Notes under the pieces: model-generated
Seen by the model: only the letters and a program-made list of their open reading frames with translations
Databases searched by the model: none
Told to the model about the DNA's origin: nothing
In this document: positions 1-12,200 of the stretch, piece by piece
Position numbering within the stretch: the stretch's first letter is position 1
How the letters are laid out: each line of letters opens with the position of its first letter
Translations under genes and position numbers: made by a program
DNA from: Bryoerythrophyllum caledonicum
Taxonomy: Eukaryota; Streptophyta; Bryopsida; Pottiales; Pottiaceae
Reading direction: 5' to 3'
DNA length: 64,000 nt
Assembly: GCA_963971425.1 (NCBI GenBank)
Contig: OZ020523.1
Span: 9,110,867 to 9,174,866 of the forward strand

Positions 1-387
1 TAACGCTAAACAGGCTAAGACGTTGTTGTGTCTAGCGGTACGTACCGCAAGAGAGATGTTCAACCAAAACGTCTGCAATGATTTGAGGAATTTCACCTGA
101 CCTGGATTTTGAAGAAGATTCAAAGGGACAGGTGCAAGAAGCAACTTCTTCGAAAGAGAAGTCTTCACCTCCGATTGACCTGGACCCACTACGCAAGTAA
201 CGTATACCATATCCTCACGTCGAAGAGTGATTGCCTGGATTTTGCCAAAACTCTTCCCCAACGTCGATGTACGCTTCCCCAGCTCAAAGGGATAATCCGT
301 CACCCATAAGAAGGTGCTCGACTCATCCACTTCCGCGATCCACCAGCGGTGGCTCTCCCAGATTCTATCAATATTTGGTGGTGCCAT
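1..387 (-). CDS. Partial open frame of unknown function, running off the left edge
   Basis: An ATG at 387 (minus strand) opens 129 codons with no stop up to base 1. The 3' end lies outside the window. The peptide begins MAPPNIDRIWESHRWW and has a basic middle and a hydrophobic end. I recognise no domain. This block is clearly less AT-rich than the satellite that follows at 451, and an open run of this length is unlikely by chance. It could be a gene exon or an old transposon gene; the immediate neighbour is repeat DNA, which favours the second. Function is not assigned. Confidence 0.35.
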   Translation of the reverse strand, partial: MAPPNIDRIWESHRWWIAEVDESSTFLWVTDYPFELGKRTSTLGKSFGKIQAITLRREDMVYVTCVVGPGQSEVKTSLSKKLLLAPVPLNLLQNPGQVKFLKSLQTFWLNISLAVRTARHNNVLACLAL

Positions 388-450
388 AACGCAACACTCA
401 AAAAACCTGTATATCATTACAAAACGATAGTCACTATTAGTATGGAATAA

Positions 451-1935
451 GAATTTTTGAACCTCCACTCATTGTACAACTTTTTTGAACATGCTACACC
501 CCTTGTCTACCTCTAAAAACTTTTGCACCACAGAAGATCTAAATCCAATATCATCGTGTTAAGCATGTTGTTAGTTCTTTGGTGAAATAGCATATTAATC
601 CAAGTCAATTATTTTCACACATTGTCACACATTTTCGAGGAGAGTACCAAAAAACTTCTACTTTTCCACATAAAACTTTGAGAACTTCATATGATTCACT
701 TTTGATTTTGCCTACAACATTATGCGATGTAAAACTTCTCAATGACCATTTGGATTCGCATTTCAAACGATATCGAGTTCAAAAAAAAACATAACGTGAA
801 TTGAGAATTTTTGAACCTCCACTCATTGCAAAAATTTTTTTAATATGCTACACCCCTTGTCTACCTCTAAAATCTTTTAAACTACACAAGATCTACATCC
901 AATACCATCATGTTAAGCATGTTCTTGGTTCTTTGTCGAAATAGCATATTAATCCAAGTCAATCATTTTCACACATTGTCACACATTTTCGAGGAGAGTA
1001 CCAAAAAACTTCTACTTTTCCACATAAAACTTTGAGAACTTTGTATGATTCACTTTTGATTTTGCCTACAACATTATGCGATGTAAAACTTCTCATTGAC
1101 CATTTGGATTCACATTTCAAACAATATCGAGTTCAAAAAATAACATAACGTGAATTGAGAATTTTTGAACCTCCACTCATTGCAATTTTTTGTTTAATAT
1201 GCTACACCCCTTGTCTACCTCTAAAATCTTTTAAACTACACAAGATCTACATCCAATACCATCATGTTAAGCATGTTATTGGTTCTTTGTCGAAATAGCA
1301 TATTAATCCAAGTCAATCATTTTCACACATTGTCACACATTTTCGAGGAGAGTACCAAAAAACTTCTACTTTTCCACATAAAACTTTGAGAACTTCGTAT
1401 GATTCACTTTTGATTTTGCCTACAACATTATGCGATGTAAAACTTCTCATTGACCATTTGGATTCTAATTTCAAACGATATCAAGTTCAAAAAAAAACAT
1501 AACGTGACTTGGGAATTTTTGAACCTCCACTCATTGCAATTTTTTTTTTAATATGCTACACCCCTTGTCTACCTCTAAAATCTTTTAAACTACACAAGAT
1601 CTACATCCAATACCATCATGTTAAGCATGTTCTTGGTTCTTTGGTGAAATAGCATATTAATCCAAGTCAATAATTTTCAATCATTGTCACTTATTTTTGA
1701 GGAGAGTACCAAAAAGCTTCTACCTTTCCACATAAAACTTTGAGATCTTTGTTTGATTCACTTTTGATTTTTCCTACGGCATTATGTGATGTAAACCTTT
1801 GTATTGACCATTTGGATTCTCATTTCAAACGATATCAAGTTCACAAAAAAACATAATGTGAATTGAGAATTTTTGAACCCCCACTCATTGCACAATTTTT
1901 TTGAATATGCTACACTCTTTTTCTAACTCTAAAAA
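451..1935. repeat. Tandem array of a ~354-bp repeat
   Basis: Units start at about 451, 804, 1159, 1513 and 1867 (spacing 353-355 bp), giving four full copies and a partial fifth. Each begins with GAATTTTTGAACCTCCACTC and includes the phrases CACCCCTTGTCTACCTCTAAAA and CACACATTGTCACACATTTTC. Copies are nearly identical except the last, which is more diverged. Diverged relatives of the same unit occur inside dispersed elements near 8400-8750, 21290-21450, 60850-61000 and 61800-62130, so this array seems to be a local amplification of a piece of a transposable-element family. Confidence 0.85.
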
Positions 1936-2456
1936 ATGGTATATAGCAAATTAACATCATCCTTAACATTGTGGTAATTAATTGAGACCTTTTATAGTGC
2001 AAAAATGTGACACCAATTGAAATCAAAGTCTGCTGATCCAGAAAACGCAGTGAAGAAAATGAGGCTTTTCACTACTTCAAACATTAAAATCTTTCAATCC
2101 GTGCGGTGAAAATTTATGAAATTTTGTGAGCATATTAATTAATAGGTAAGGATTAAGATCCTACGGTTAAAATGACCAAAAAAACTATATTTTGTCTTCC
2201 TTGCTAAATGCACTAAAACAAGCATTTTTAAAGATTTTGGGTTGAGATGTTCTCAACATCATTTATGGGCCAAGGTATATTGGGTATCAATAGCGAGGGT
2301 ATCACCACCAGGGTATGAGTTCATAGGTACCAATTCCAAGTTATCAACCGAGGTATCTAAGTCGGGTATCAATTAGGGTTTTCTATTAGGGTTTTGGAAA
2401 TGTGGGTATCAATGGAGGATATCAATCCTTTGCAAAGTTGGGTAGTCCTACGAGGG
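1936..2456. other. Non-coding: repeat remnant and short GGTATC-rich tract
   Basis: 1936-2250 continues the dispersed repeat that follows the tandem array; it contains the segment with AATCTTTCAATCCGTGCGGT that recurs near 8850 and 62220. From about 2270 to 2410 short GGTATC/GGTATCAAT words recur about ten times. No gene is visible. Confidence 0.5.
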
Positions 2457-2871
2457 GGTGTGCGCGCGCACACCCCTGGCAGTAGTTTGAGGGAGGCTGT
2501 GAGTGTTAGAGAGGGTTTGGAGGAGGGTTTGAGAGAAGGGCTTGAGAGGGTGAGGAGAGTAGAGTTGTGAGGGAGAGGAATGGAGGGGAGTTGTGAGGGA
2601 GAGAAGTAGTGGGCGTCTAGGGTTTGGGAGAGAGAAGGAGAGAAGTTTGGGAGGTGTGAGAAATGCAAGCAATAGTTTGGGAGGTGTGAGATGAACATGT
2701 GAGAGTGATTGGGAGGTGTGAGAGATGGCGCCCGCGCCGCGCCGCGCCTCGGCAGCGAGCGCTTGCGCCGCGCCCCGAGGCCTAAGAATTTGAATCGCAG
2801 CTCTCGCTGCGGCGGGGCGTTTTTGGATGGATGCAGGAGCAGCAACAGTTGGGGGTGTGCGCGCGCACACC
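2457..2871. other. GC/purine-rich island bracketed by two identical 18-bp palindromes
   Basis: A perfect palindrome, GGTGTGCGCGCGCACACC, occurs at 2457-2474 and again at 2854-2871. Between them lies a G/A-rich then GC-rich segment unlike the AT-rich surroundings. Overlapping frames are open on both strands here, as expected from composition, and none shows a recognisable domain. The following bases (2935-3000) contain TTAGGGTTT-type telo-box words. This may be an old promoter/5' leader or a mobile fragment; I do not assign a gene. Confidence 0.4.
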
Positions 2872-2934
2872 TCCAGTCCACGGTTACTCCATCAGGTGTC
2901 GCGTGAACTCTGTGGGACCGGCGGCTACGGTTTG

Positions 2935-3005
2935 GCTACGGCGGTTAGGGTTTAGTTGTGGCGGCTAGGGTTTGGGTGCCTGGGTGTGGCGGCTAGGGTT
3001 TCAGG
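2935..3005. promoter_or_regulatory. Cluster of telo-box-like GGCTAGGGTTT words
   Basis: GGTTAGGGTTTAG and GGCTAGGGTTT words recur three or four times in 70 bases, each paired with a GCGGC word. Telo-box (AAACCCTA) motifs are common in plant 5' leaders and promoters. No downstream gene is identified on either strand, so a regulatory role is only an inference. Confidence 0.25.
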
Positions 3006-4000
3006 TTGTGCGGTAATGTGTCGTACTCAGGATTTAGTGCCATATTATTAACTTCACATTGACTTCAATTTGTGTGGTGTTGGTATAATTATTTCAGTTG
3101 AACGAAGGTTTAACTTACTAGTTCTTGACTGTTGTATGTGTATTCATTCAACGTTGCAATTTTGTACATACGGAAGTTGGTGTCCTCATTTGTGTATTCA
3201 GAAATTGATATTCACCTAACTCTATCGTAACTCTGACTGAACTTCAATCATCATGTACCTATCCCTGAGTTCCCTCTATGCAGAATTGAAACAAAGTTAG
3301 AAGCTTACCAAATTCGCTATTATCTCCTCGATGTGCAAATTTCCTTCAATCTACATAGTACACAAAGTTGACAGAAATTAGTGAATGGAGTAAAAATGCA
3401 CATGGCTTAAGGTTTCGAATGCAAGAGAGCTCACCTTAGAAAGTGGGAAGAGAAATGACCTCCAGATTTGCATAGAAACCTTATATCCATGTTGGAACCT
3501 TGTGCCTCAAGTTTACAAGTCAAAGTTTGACTTTTGAACTTTGGACCTTTTGCTTTGTTCCTCCTTATGTTTAAACTTTTTACATATTATATTAAAATTT
3601 TGGGGTATATGTAATACGATGATACTTAGGAGGTTTTATTGCATAGTTTACCGTATAAATTTTATGCATGTGGTGCAGGTAAAGTGAGAAGGGTTAAAAA
3701 ACATGTTCAACAACGACGGAATGGTGATTAAATGTTGAACGCCATCAAGCATCAGTGTGTATACCGCTAACACCTGCAACGTATCTTGAGGTAAACATTT
3801 ATTTTTATACAAGTTTAAGATTGATTGTTGATTGATCTTCTATACTATGTTGTTTGTAGAATAACCTGTATGTGGATGTACAAACTTTTTTTTTATTAGC
3901 GAGTGTAATAAGTTCCAATGGTGTCGGTAATAGCAAGTAGACAACATGGTTCATTTTCTTCCCTAAGTTCAGTGGATTCCCTTCGTTTCAGTTCACTTGG
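3006..4000. other. Gene-free AT-rich stretch
   Basis: No open frame of useful length and no recognisable repeat boundary were seen. It ends directly at the CACTA element's target site. Confidence 0.4.
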
Positions 4001-4380
4001 ATTCACTACGGGAAATCGGCCTATAAATGACTACAGCACAAATGACTAGCCAGAAAACAATTACTACAAAATTACTCAGGATCAGCAGACGCTGCCCGGA
4101 TCTAGCTAGTTAGCTGCCCTAGTAATTTTACAGTAATTTAAGTTTTCGCGGGCAGAGAGGTGATGAGAACCATGTGACGGCCAACATCGTTCATATCGTC
4201 ATCCCTGTGTTTTCATCCATGCTTCATCTGGTAGTGTTGACGTGGCAAGAAGGTGACTGACTAGGGTTGTGCCTTAGTGATTCATTAGTGATACGTTTGA
4301 AAAGAATTACTCTCTCACTAGAAAATAACTAGCTACAGTAATATATGTTAGAACTCAAAAAAAACTCATGGATATTTTTA

Positions 4381-4789
4381 GAAAATTGCTGAAGTAGATG
4401 GATGTCTACTTCTGTTGGACATTGCTGATGTGGCAAATAGGTGATGACTTGGATTGTATTCCAGTAATTCCTTAGTAATACATTCGGCACAAATCACTGT
4501 GTCACTAAAATATTACTTGGTGTAGTGATATATTTTATAACTAAAAAATAATTTGGGAATACTTTTTAGAAAGTTGCTGACGTAGATGGATGTCTACTTT
4601 TGTTGGACATTGCTGATGTGGCAAATAGGTGATGACTTGGATTATATTCCAGTAATTCCTTAGTAATACATTCGGCACAAATCACTCCATCACTAAAATA
4701 TTACTTGGTGAAGTAATATATTTTATAACTAACTTGAGGATACTTTTTAGAAAGTTGCTGACGTAGATGGATATCTACTTAGTCGCCAC
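4381..4789. repeat. ~185-bp tandem repeat inside the CACTA element
   Basis: Units start at 4381, 4569 and 4750 and share GATGGATGTCTACTT and GCTGATGTGGCAAATAGGTG. The third copy is cut short at 4789, exactly where a nested insertion appears to begin. Confidence 0.7.
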
Positions 4790-5406
4790 TACACTAATGA
4801 TGTTCATTAGTGTTCGCAACACTATTTACGAACTTAAACTCTAAATGTCAATTACCGTACTAATGTAACAACATTAAATGTCAATTTAAACACTAATTGT
4901 CAATTTCTGTAGCTTTTGCCGTTATTACATTTTAACATATTGACATTTAGTGTTGGTTATGTAACAATATCATATGCCACATTTCATTGCAAGTCACCCA
5001 AATCTCGCCACATGTCAAAAGCAAACCTTCCATGTTGGGCTGATTTTTTCAAGGTTGAATTTTCAAATGATGATTTCGGGGGCAATTTTTGTCCAATTTG
5101 AGAGTTTCTGGTGCCTATCTAAATTGATTTGAAAAGACACTTCCAATGGCACCTTACCCATCTTCAAATTCGTCTAAAATAAAAAGTTATAGCGAATATT
5201 TTTGGGCAGATTTCTTGAGTTTTGGTTGAAAGTTTGAGGAGGCATATCTTTATCAATTTTGCACCAATTCTGTCGAGTGAGGTGACCAACTTATGTGTTT
5301 TTTTAAGGAGATTCCATCGGTATATGGTAAATCTTCTAATTCGTCGTGATGCAAAAGTTATGAGCAATTTTGTTAGGCTGATTTTTTTACATTAAAATTA
5401 CTACCA
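4790..5406. mobile_element. Probable nested insertion with a 15-bp target duplication
   Basis: CTACTTAGTCGCCAC occurs at 4775-4789 and again at 5407-5421, bracketing a 617-bp AT-rich segment that interrupts the CACTA internal repeat. The left end starts with a perfect small inverted repeat (4791-4800 pairs with 4804-4813). No coding region or poly(A) end is seen. The class is unclear; duplications of this length are commonest for non-LTR or SINE-type insertions. Confidence 0.5.
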
Positions 5407-5429
5407 CTACTTAGTCGCCACCTTGTCCA

Positions 5430-7090
5430 CCAGGGTTTTCTTCTTCTCAAAAGCTCCTGGAGGCTGCGGATTGCACTACTCAGCCATCAAGCTCGTTGCA
5501 TTTTCCAGCACGCTTCTAGAGTGTGCGTTTGCGAGGGGGACTTGCGTTGGTCCAGCGCCGCTCGGCCACCAAGCTCACGGCGGCAATGTGTAGCCGGTGA
5601 CGAGGAAGGTGTTGTCGCTTCTCTTGCTTGCTGTTGCTTCTCTTGCCTGCACGATCTGCCATCGCATCAACCGTGGACGTTGTAGCTTCACTAGTTTTCT
5701 GTCTCTTCGCGCCCGCCGTTGTATGCGTGTGGTTGTTGGTGGCGAAGCTTCTCTGAGGGCGTGGGTTTTGTGAGGTCGTGTATGCGTGTGTCTGCCTTGA
5801 TTCAAGCAAGGTCTGTGAGGGTTGTGTGGGTTGGTATTGGAACGATCTGTGGGCTTCCGAAGCACCTCAGTTTGGAGACAATCAAAGGCAGTAATGAGAT
5901 AGGGTTTGAGATAGTTCTCTCTCAAAATCTCGAAGCAGTGAATCTCGAAGAAGTGGGTTTTGGAGGTGCATTGCGGACGAGCGGGAGGGGAGGCGGAGGT
6001 GAGGGCGCGGTGAGAGCTTTTGCGGCGGCGTGGGAGAAGCCGTTGCAAGAGCTGGCGGCAGGCAAGAAGTTGAACCGCAGTGGAAGATCAGCTTTGAATC
6101 AGTTAACAAGTAAGTTTGTATCTCATGCGCATCTTCGTTGCATTGATGTTGAGGGGAAATAGCGATTGTAATTTGGTAGAAATAATTTGGTTATTGGTGA
6201 TGGAATTTTCGAAGATGGAAGGTGAGTTGCCAGAAACTCTACCTAGTTTATGAATAGCCAAACTGCTCTTGAAGAACCGTATCTGTCTGCCCTAGTGATT
6301 GTGTAGTGATTGTGTAGTGATTGTGTAGTGATTGTGTAGTAATTGTGTAGTGATTGTGTAGTGATTGTGTAGTAATTGTGTAGTGATTGTGTAGTGATTG
6401 TGTAGTGATTGTGTAGTGATTGTGTAGTGATTGTGTGGTGATTGTAAATCGATTATGTAGTGATTGTGTAGTGCTTGTGTTGTAATTGTGTTGTGATTGC
6501 GTGGTGATTGTCTAGTTACTGTGTGGTGATCGGATAGTCATATCTTGGTTTTGTTGCGTGGTAATTGCGTGGTGATTGCGTGGTGAATGTGCAGGTTGTT
6601 GAATATACATTCAACGTGGATTCAAGATTGAATGACTTTGAGGGGCTTGGAGATGCTGCACATTGGTTGAAACGCAACAGAGACTCATTGCTGAAGGACT
6701 CTTTGCATGCTTTGCAATAAACTGTACCCGAAGGTTTGTCTATCTCTCTTGATATAATTTTATGCATCATATCTTAATTTTGTTGAAATTTATCCAGGTA
6801 GCGTCTTAATTTTTCTCAAGCTGGAATACGGCTTCCTCGGCACAAGAACTTCAAGGCGCAGTCGACAGAGGTTGACTCCAAAGGTCTATCAGTTGATAGT
6901 GATTCTTTTCCGGAAAAGGTGAGACATCATTTTCTGTTATTTAATGTTGCTCTTGCATTTTGACCTTTGTTTGCTTCGTCTGATAAGTATATTGGCGTTG
7001 TTCACAGATTACAAAAGGACGTGAAGTGTATCATATTTGTGGAGAGGAGAACGGCTGCCAGAGTTATTGCAAACTTAGTGAACCACTAAA
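5430..7090 (+). other. Possible captured gene fragment within the CACTA element
   Basis: This is GC-richer than the rest of the transposon. The frame open at 5719-6162 ends near a consensus donor (GTAAGT, ~6110). Exon-like islands follow at about 6592-6735, 6800-6918 (ending at GTGAGA) and 7008-7090. The pieces do not join into one clean frame and I recognise no product. Plant CACTA elements often carry host gene pieces, so capture is plausible but inferred. Confidence 0.25.
6294..6535. repeat. 12-bp minisatellite (GATTGTGTAGTG)
   Basis: About fifteen copies of a 12-base unit, GATTGTGTAGTG, run almost perfectly from 6294 to about 6480 and then degenerate to about 6590. It lies in the CACTA interior; no coding meaning is visible. 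Confidence 0.85.
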
Positions 7091-8088
7091 AATGTCTCTC
7101 CGAGTTTCTCCAGGCACGGTCCATTTGTGGAGAAAATGCTGGGATAGCCACCACTCGGGGACAACAACAAACCACAGTAGCTGAGTTCAATCAAGGACAT
7201 GTTGACGATGTTTTCTTTACAGCTATGATATTCGAAGGAGACGATTAAATCTTTGTGTGTGCACTTTTTTCTGTGGTTTCTTACTGACAACTGAATAATG
7301 ACTAGAGTAGAAGTAGAATTAGTGCTTGCAATCTTATTATAGCCTATAGGCAATTTATTACTACCACATTAACTAAGAAATTACTAAACTAACACTGCAT
7401 AATGACTCAACCTAAACTGCATAATGACTAAACAATAATTTGACAATATACAAAAAAACTACCAAATAACTATAGAATGACTGCATTCAAACCACACAGT
7501 AACCAAATAATAACTAGACCAAAACTAAAAATAGTACATGCATATCTACTATGGGTAAATTTACACTACCAGAATAATTAAGGAATTACTAAACTAACAC
7601 TAGACAATGACTAAACAATAACTAGGCAGTTCACAAAAAAACTATCATTGTCCACATCATTGTCCACGTCATTGTCCATGTCAACTGCCACGTTTAATTC
7701 CACGTCACACATAAATCCACATCATCATTCACCATAAATTCCATGTCACACTCAAATCCACGTCAGTAGCCAACTCATCAATGTTCGGGGATGATGGACC
7801 ACATAGGCAGATGGATGAGAAGTCCACGTGGCAAAAAGAATGACTACAGAAATCTATTACTCAAAACTATTACTATGCCCGAACAAAAAATTTCTTAGTC
7901 ATTCCCTAGTAATACAGGTCATCTATGACTCAACAATGACTAAAATCGCTAGTCATTGATGCCTCGATTTCCCGTAGTGATTCAAAAAATCACATCACAC
8001 ATGATCTAGATTCGTTATCATCATGTCAAAAAAAGCCGCAAGTTCCATTTACACCAATGTTTAGGGATGCAGAAGAGGTGTAGCATAT

Positions 8089-9039
8089 TTAATCCCTAAA
8101 GGATCAAGTGTCCAAAATGGGCTTTTTGAAAGTTCGGAAAAGTTCCTATGGTGTCAATTTCCACCATTTCTCTTTGAAATTTTTTCTATAGAAAGGCATT
8201 ACGAAGACTTTAGTGGGAAAACAATTTTTACCTAAATTGGACATTTGATCAAAACAATTTAGGGTTTTGAATTTCAAATGGAGAGAGCAGGCAAGTCGAG
8301 CACGTCCAAAAACTTTTGCTAAGACACTCTGTTGAATGTGAGATTTTCAGTACTTGCAAGTAATAAAATTTCCCTTGATGTTGTCAAAATAAGTTCTTGT
8401 TTTTGGCGAAAAATAGCATACCAACCCAAGTCAAACATTTCACACATTGTCAGTCGGTGTTGGATAAGGTACCAAAAAAACTTCTTGTTTTTCAATTAAA
8501 ACCTAGATAATTTTTTATATTTCACTTTTCATTTTTTCTACAACATTATGTGGTGTAAACCTTCTTATTGACGATTTGGATTACCAATCTAAAACATATT
8601 AAGTTCACAAAAAATGACACTCTGAATTAACAACTTCCAAACTTCCACTCCTTGCATAGTTGTTTTGAATATGCTACACCCATTCTCTACCTCTGAAAAT
8701 TGGTGTACACGGAACTAACATCATGCTTAACAAGATGGTTATGGATTTAGACCTTCTGTACTACAAAATACTGACACCAAGTGAAGTCAAAGTCTGCTGA
8801 TCCATTGCATGCAGGGAACAAAATGAACCATTTGCTTGACTTCAAACACTAAAATTTTTCAATCCGTGCGGTCAAAGTTTATGAATTTTTTTGAGTATGT
8901 TATTGAATAAGTCTTAATTGAGATTCTACGGTCAAAAGTAGAGATAAAAGTTTTTGTTTCCTTTTTTGTTCATTGCGCTGGAATCCAACAATTTTGAAGT
9001 GTTTTTGGTGTAAAACTGTCATTGTATCTTCAGGGTTAA
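8089..9039. mobile_element. TTAA-bounded foldback-family element
   Basis: It begins TTAATCCCTAAAGG at 8089 and ends CAGGGTTAA at 9039, matching the TTAA + CCCYTAAA termini of the other copies in this window. Its second half is closely related to 61670-62408. It is non-coding. TTAA at both ends recalls the target preference of piggyBac-type elements. Confidence 0.6.
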
Positions 9040-9251
9040 AGACTCTGTGCAAGGAGTTCATGCTCTACAAATTCTTAATTTTTTAATTTCAAAGTTGTTT
9101 AATCAAAAGGTCCAATATCATCATCATACTTTGAACTGTAAATATGTGTTTAGAAACATATCTTTTATCAGATGAATGGTGCTTTAAAGGTTAACAATTA
9201 GTACATGTATTTTGACTAATGTGCAGCCATAATGTTCCTATTTTTTGAATA

Positions 9252-12200
9252 GTGATAGTGGAGAGCCGCACGATTCAGACTCCTTCGATACGGCCACACA
9301 TCCAAAGGGATAATATGCTTTCCAATAGCTCTGTGGGGGCCCGATTAGTACAAGCAGCACGTGCAAGGCAAATTCAACAGAGATCTGTTGATATCATGAC
9401 ATCTGAATTAGAAACGGTAGTAGAATTGCTTTCTGAGAGAGGAGATGTGGTGGGCTTAGCAACCAGGGAGCATGCATTGAAAAGTGGCATGGAGTTGAAT
9501 GGGTCGAAGTTGTTCCCATTCGAGGTGGCGGTGCATATCACTAGGGTAGATGATGCATTGCATTGGACCGGAGAGATTGTAGGAGAACGCCTTGGTATGT
9601 GTGTGGGCTTGATCATTCGTTAGCATCGGTCTTTGCTACGTGTAGTAGATGTAGAACCCGATATCACAGGTGTCCATGGTGACATTGGATCACAGATAGC
9701 GCCTACACAAGTGATGGCCCCAGAATTTGATTTTCCTGAGTTCATCAACACATCAGGATCCACCCAAAGGTCTCGACGCACTAGTCATGCTTCAAACGCC
9801 ATAGATGAAAATTCGTCGTTTTCCCAATCTACTCCCTCGAGTATCCAAGATTTGTTCCATGTAGATGGATTTGCTTATGTTAGACCAAGACATCGTCCAT
9901 ATTCTATGCAAAATAGGAGAAGGAGAGATTCAAGGGAGCCATCATTGACAGAAACTGCACCAGCTAAAATATCGCTTAAAAGCGTGCAAATTGCAATGGC
10001 ACAAGGAGGATGCAAACACAATTGTTTGAGGGACGTTCCAGCAAGGTATTTATTGGACATGCGATATAATGCATGGGGTAGTGAGTTTTTAGTTCGAAGT
10101 ACGTGGATGAGACAGATGCTGGTTTCTTTTTACACAAGGACAGAAGGAACTCGTCGAGACAAGTTTGTAACAAAGTTAGATGGGAAACAAATTTGCAATG
10201 CTTGCTACGCTCTTGGGGTTGGATATTCACAGAGGCGCATTAAGCAATTGAAGAAGGATTGTCTAATATATGGAAGAGTGACATCGATTCACGGCAATAC
10301 CCTTTTAGATCCGATCAGAGAGAGCACTAGGATGTCTACAGCAGAGGCTTGCTTTAAATCGTTTGTCGATGAAGCTGGTTGTCCTCAACCTCATCGTTAT
10401 ATTTGCCGTAAGAGTGACAACAAAGTGGTGCCTCTTATTCTCCTTCCTATGAATACAGCCAAATTTGATGTATTCAATTACGTGAACGAAGAGGTCAAGA
10501 GAATTTGTAATGGCGAAACCATTTCTATGAGTTCGTTCCGGAGGATGTGGCGCATCAAGTATCCCCACGTTCAGGTACCTCCATTCTCAAGATTCTCAAG
10601 TGTTATCATTGTTGGGAGTATAAATGTGCCATGGAGTGAACCACCAATGTGGATGCAAGAATAAAGATAAAGGAGTTGTTTACATTGCATCTACGCAACC
10701 AGATGGAAGAACGTAGGCATTATTGGATATTCAAGAGGTCGTGTTATATTAGCCCTGAGTTGTACATGTGCATCATAGTGGATGGCATGGACCAAAACAC
10801 GACCATGGTACCGAGGATGCGGCAGACTGTGAAGAACATTGAACACCGGTTTGTGAAGACCCATTTGTGTGGTGCTCTTGTACATGGGATTGGTTTATAT
10901 TGCGACGTGTGGTTTGGGGCTCACCACAAACACGATAGCAATCAAGTTGTGAGTACATTGTTGTACGTGATTGGAGATGTGCTGCGGAGGAGGGGCTTTT
11001 TGCCACCAACACTGCGAATTCAGGCTGACAACTGCACCTATGAGAATAAAAACATTTATATGTTTGCTCTATGTGCTACATTGGTGGGATTGGGGTTTTT
11101 TCAGGAGGTGGAACTATCTTTTCTTATAGTGGGCCATACCCACGAAGATATTGATCAACGCTTCAGTTGTATATCAAATACGTTGAAGAGGTCAGACATG
11201 GACTCGTTGAAGGAAATGATTAGTCTTATAGAACGAGGAACATCTCCTACGGAGGCATTTGTTAGCGCTCGGCTGCTAGAGAATGTATGGGATTGGAAAT
11301 TGTTCATAACTCCTCATTTACTGACAGGTCAAGATTCATTGGTGGGCATAACATTTTCGCACCACATGCGATTCTATATGGACAATCGAGAAGGGACTGG
11401 TGAGGTTCGAGTACAACACAAGCATTATTGCAAGGATCCATGGGGACCGGAGGCAGGAACGAAAACTTTGAGGTCGTTGTCAAATAGGGATGAACGACCA
11501 TCGTTTGCGGAAGTATTTCCAGCGGACGAAGGGGAGTTGAAGGCGTTGGATGACTTCATTGTATATAAACAAAGGTGCATTCAAAGATTGCAGCATGAGG
11601 ACAGAAATCATGAGGCAAAAGTAGAGGCTGAAAGATTGAAACTCTATTTAGTTGAATTTCCACACAAAGATCGTAGCCATGAGCATCGTACCTCACCGTT
11701 TTGGCCTTCAGAATTCTCTAACACCGGACCTACAGGGAGCGCCTCTTTGGATGTAATGGATGGTGCAAGTGAAGAAAATCGCGAGATAAATGTCGTAGAG
11801 CAGGTAGTGGCGATGCTTCCAAATGCCGAGGCTCGAGGATACTTTGGTTGTCGTAGAGGAAGACCCTCTAATCAAGCAGTGCGTAGGGCACAGCAAACAG
11901 AGCGCAACTGTGTTGAGGAACGCGCCGAAGAAGGAGCAATATATGAAGGTAATCACGACCCAATTCCACCATTTAATCCACAATCTAATATCCGTTGTGG
12001 ACAGTTTGTAGCCTTGAGTATTGATCAAGCAGAGATAGAAGGCGCTGTACCATTCTATGTGGGGAAAGTGATTGAGGAAGGAAAAAACCGATGGAGACTT
12101 AAGATAAAGGTTTGTTGGTATTGGCCCATCATCCAAAGGGGGGTTGCTGATGGACATGGGTCTTCTGTACAACGGTATACAAATTGCACGGACTCAATCT

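Larger units (their letters stand above)
4004..7979. mobile_element. Non-autonomous CACTA (EnSpm/CMC) DNA transposon
   Basis: The left end begins CACTACGGGAAATCGG at 4004 and the right end finishes with its inverted counterpart, TTTCCCGTAGTG at 7979. It is flanked by a 3-bp duplication ATT (4001-4003 and 7980-7982), the size typical of CACTA elements. Length is 3,976 bp. Subterminal zones hold repeated AATGACTA/AATTACT words on both sides. A 180-188-bp unit is repeated at 4381, 4569 and 4750. No transposase frame is visible. A GC-rich interior (5420-7080) has exon-like blocks that may be a captured host fragment. Confidence 0.88.

Noticed and set aside
2369..2906. Overlapping frames of 170, 140 and 65 codons on both strands
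   Set aside because: All arise from purine-rich/GC-rich composition; no domain, no consistent frame, and no splice or start context.
10600..10659. 60-nt intron to explain the break in the DUF7869 gene
   Set aside because: Joining there meets a stop and would remove the conserved C-x2-C after RFS, so a frameshift plus nonsense is simpler.
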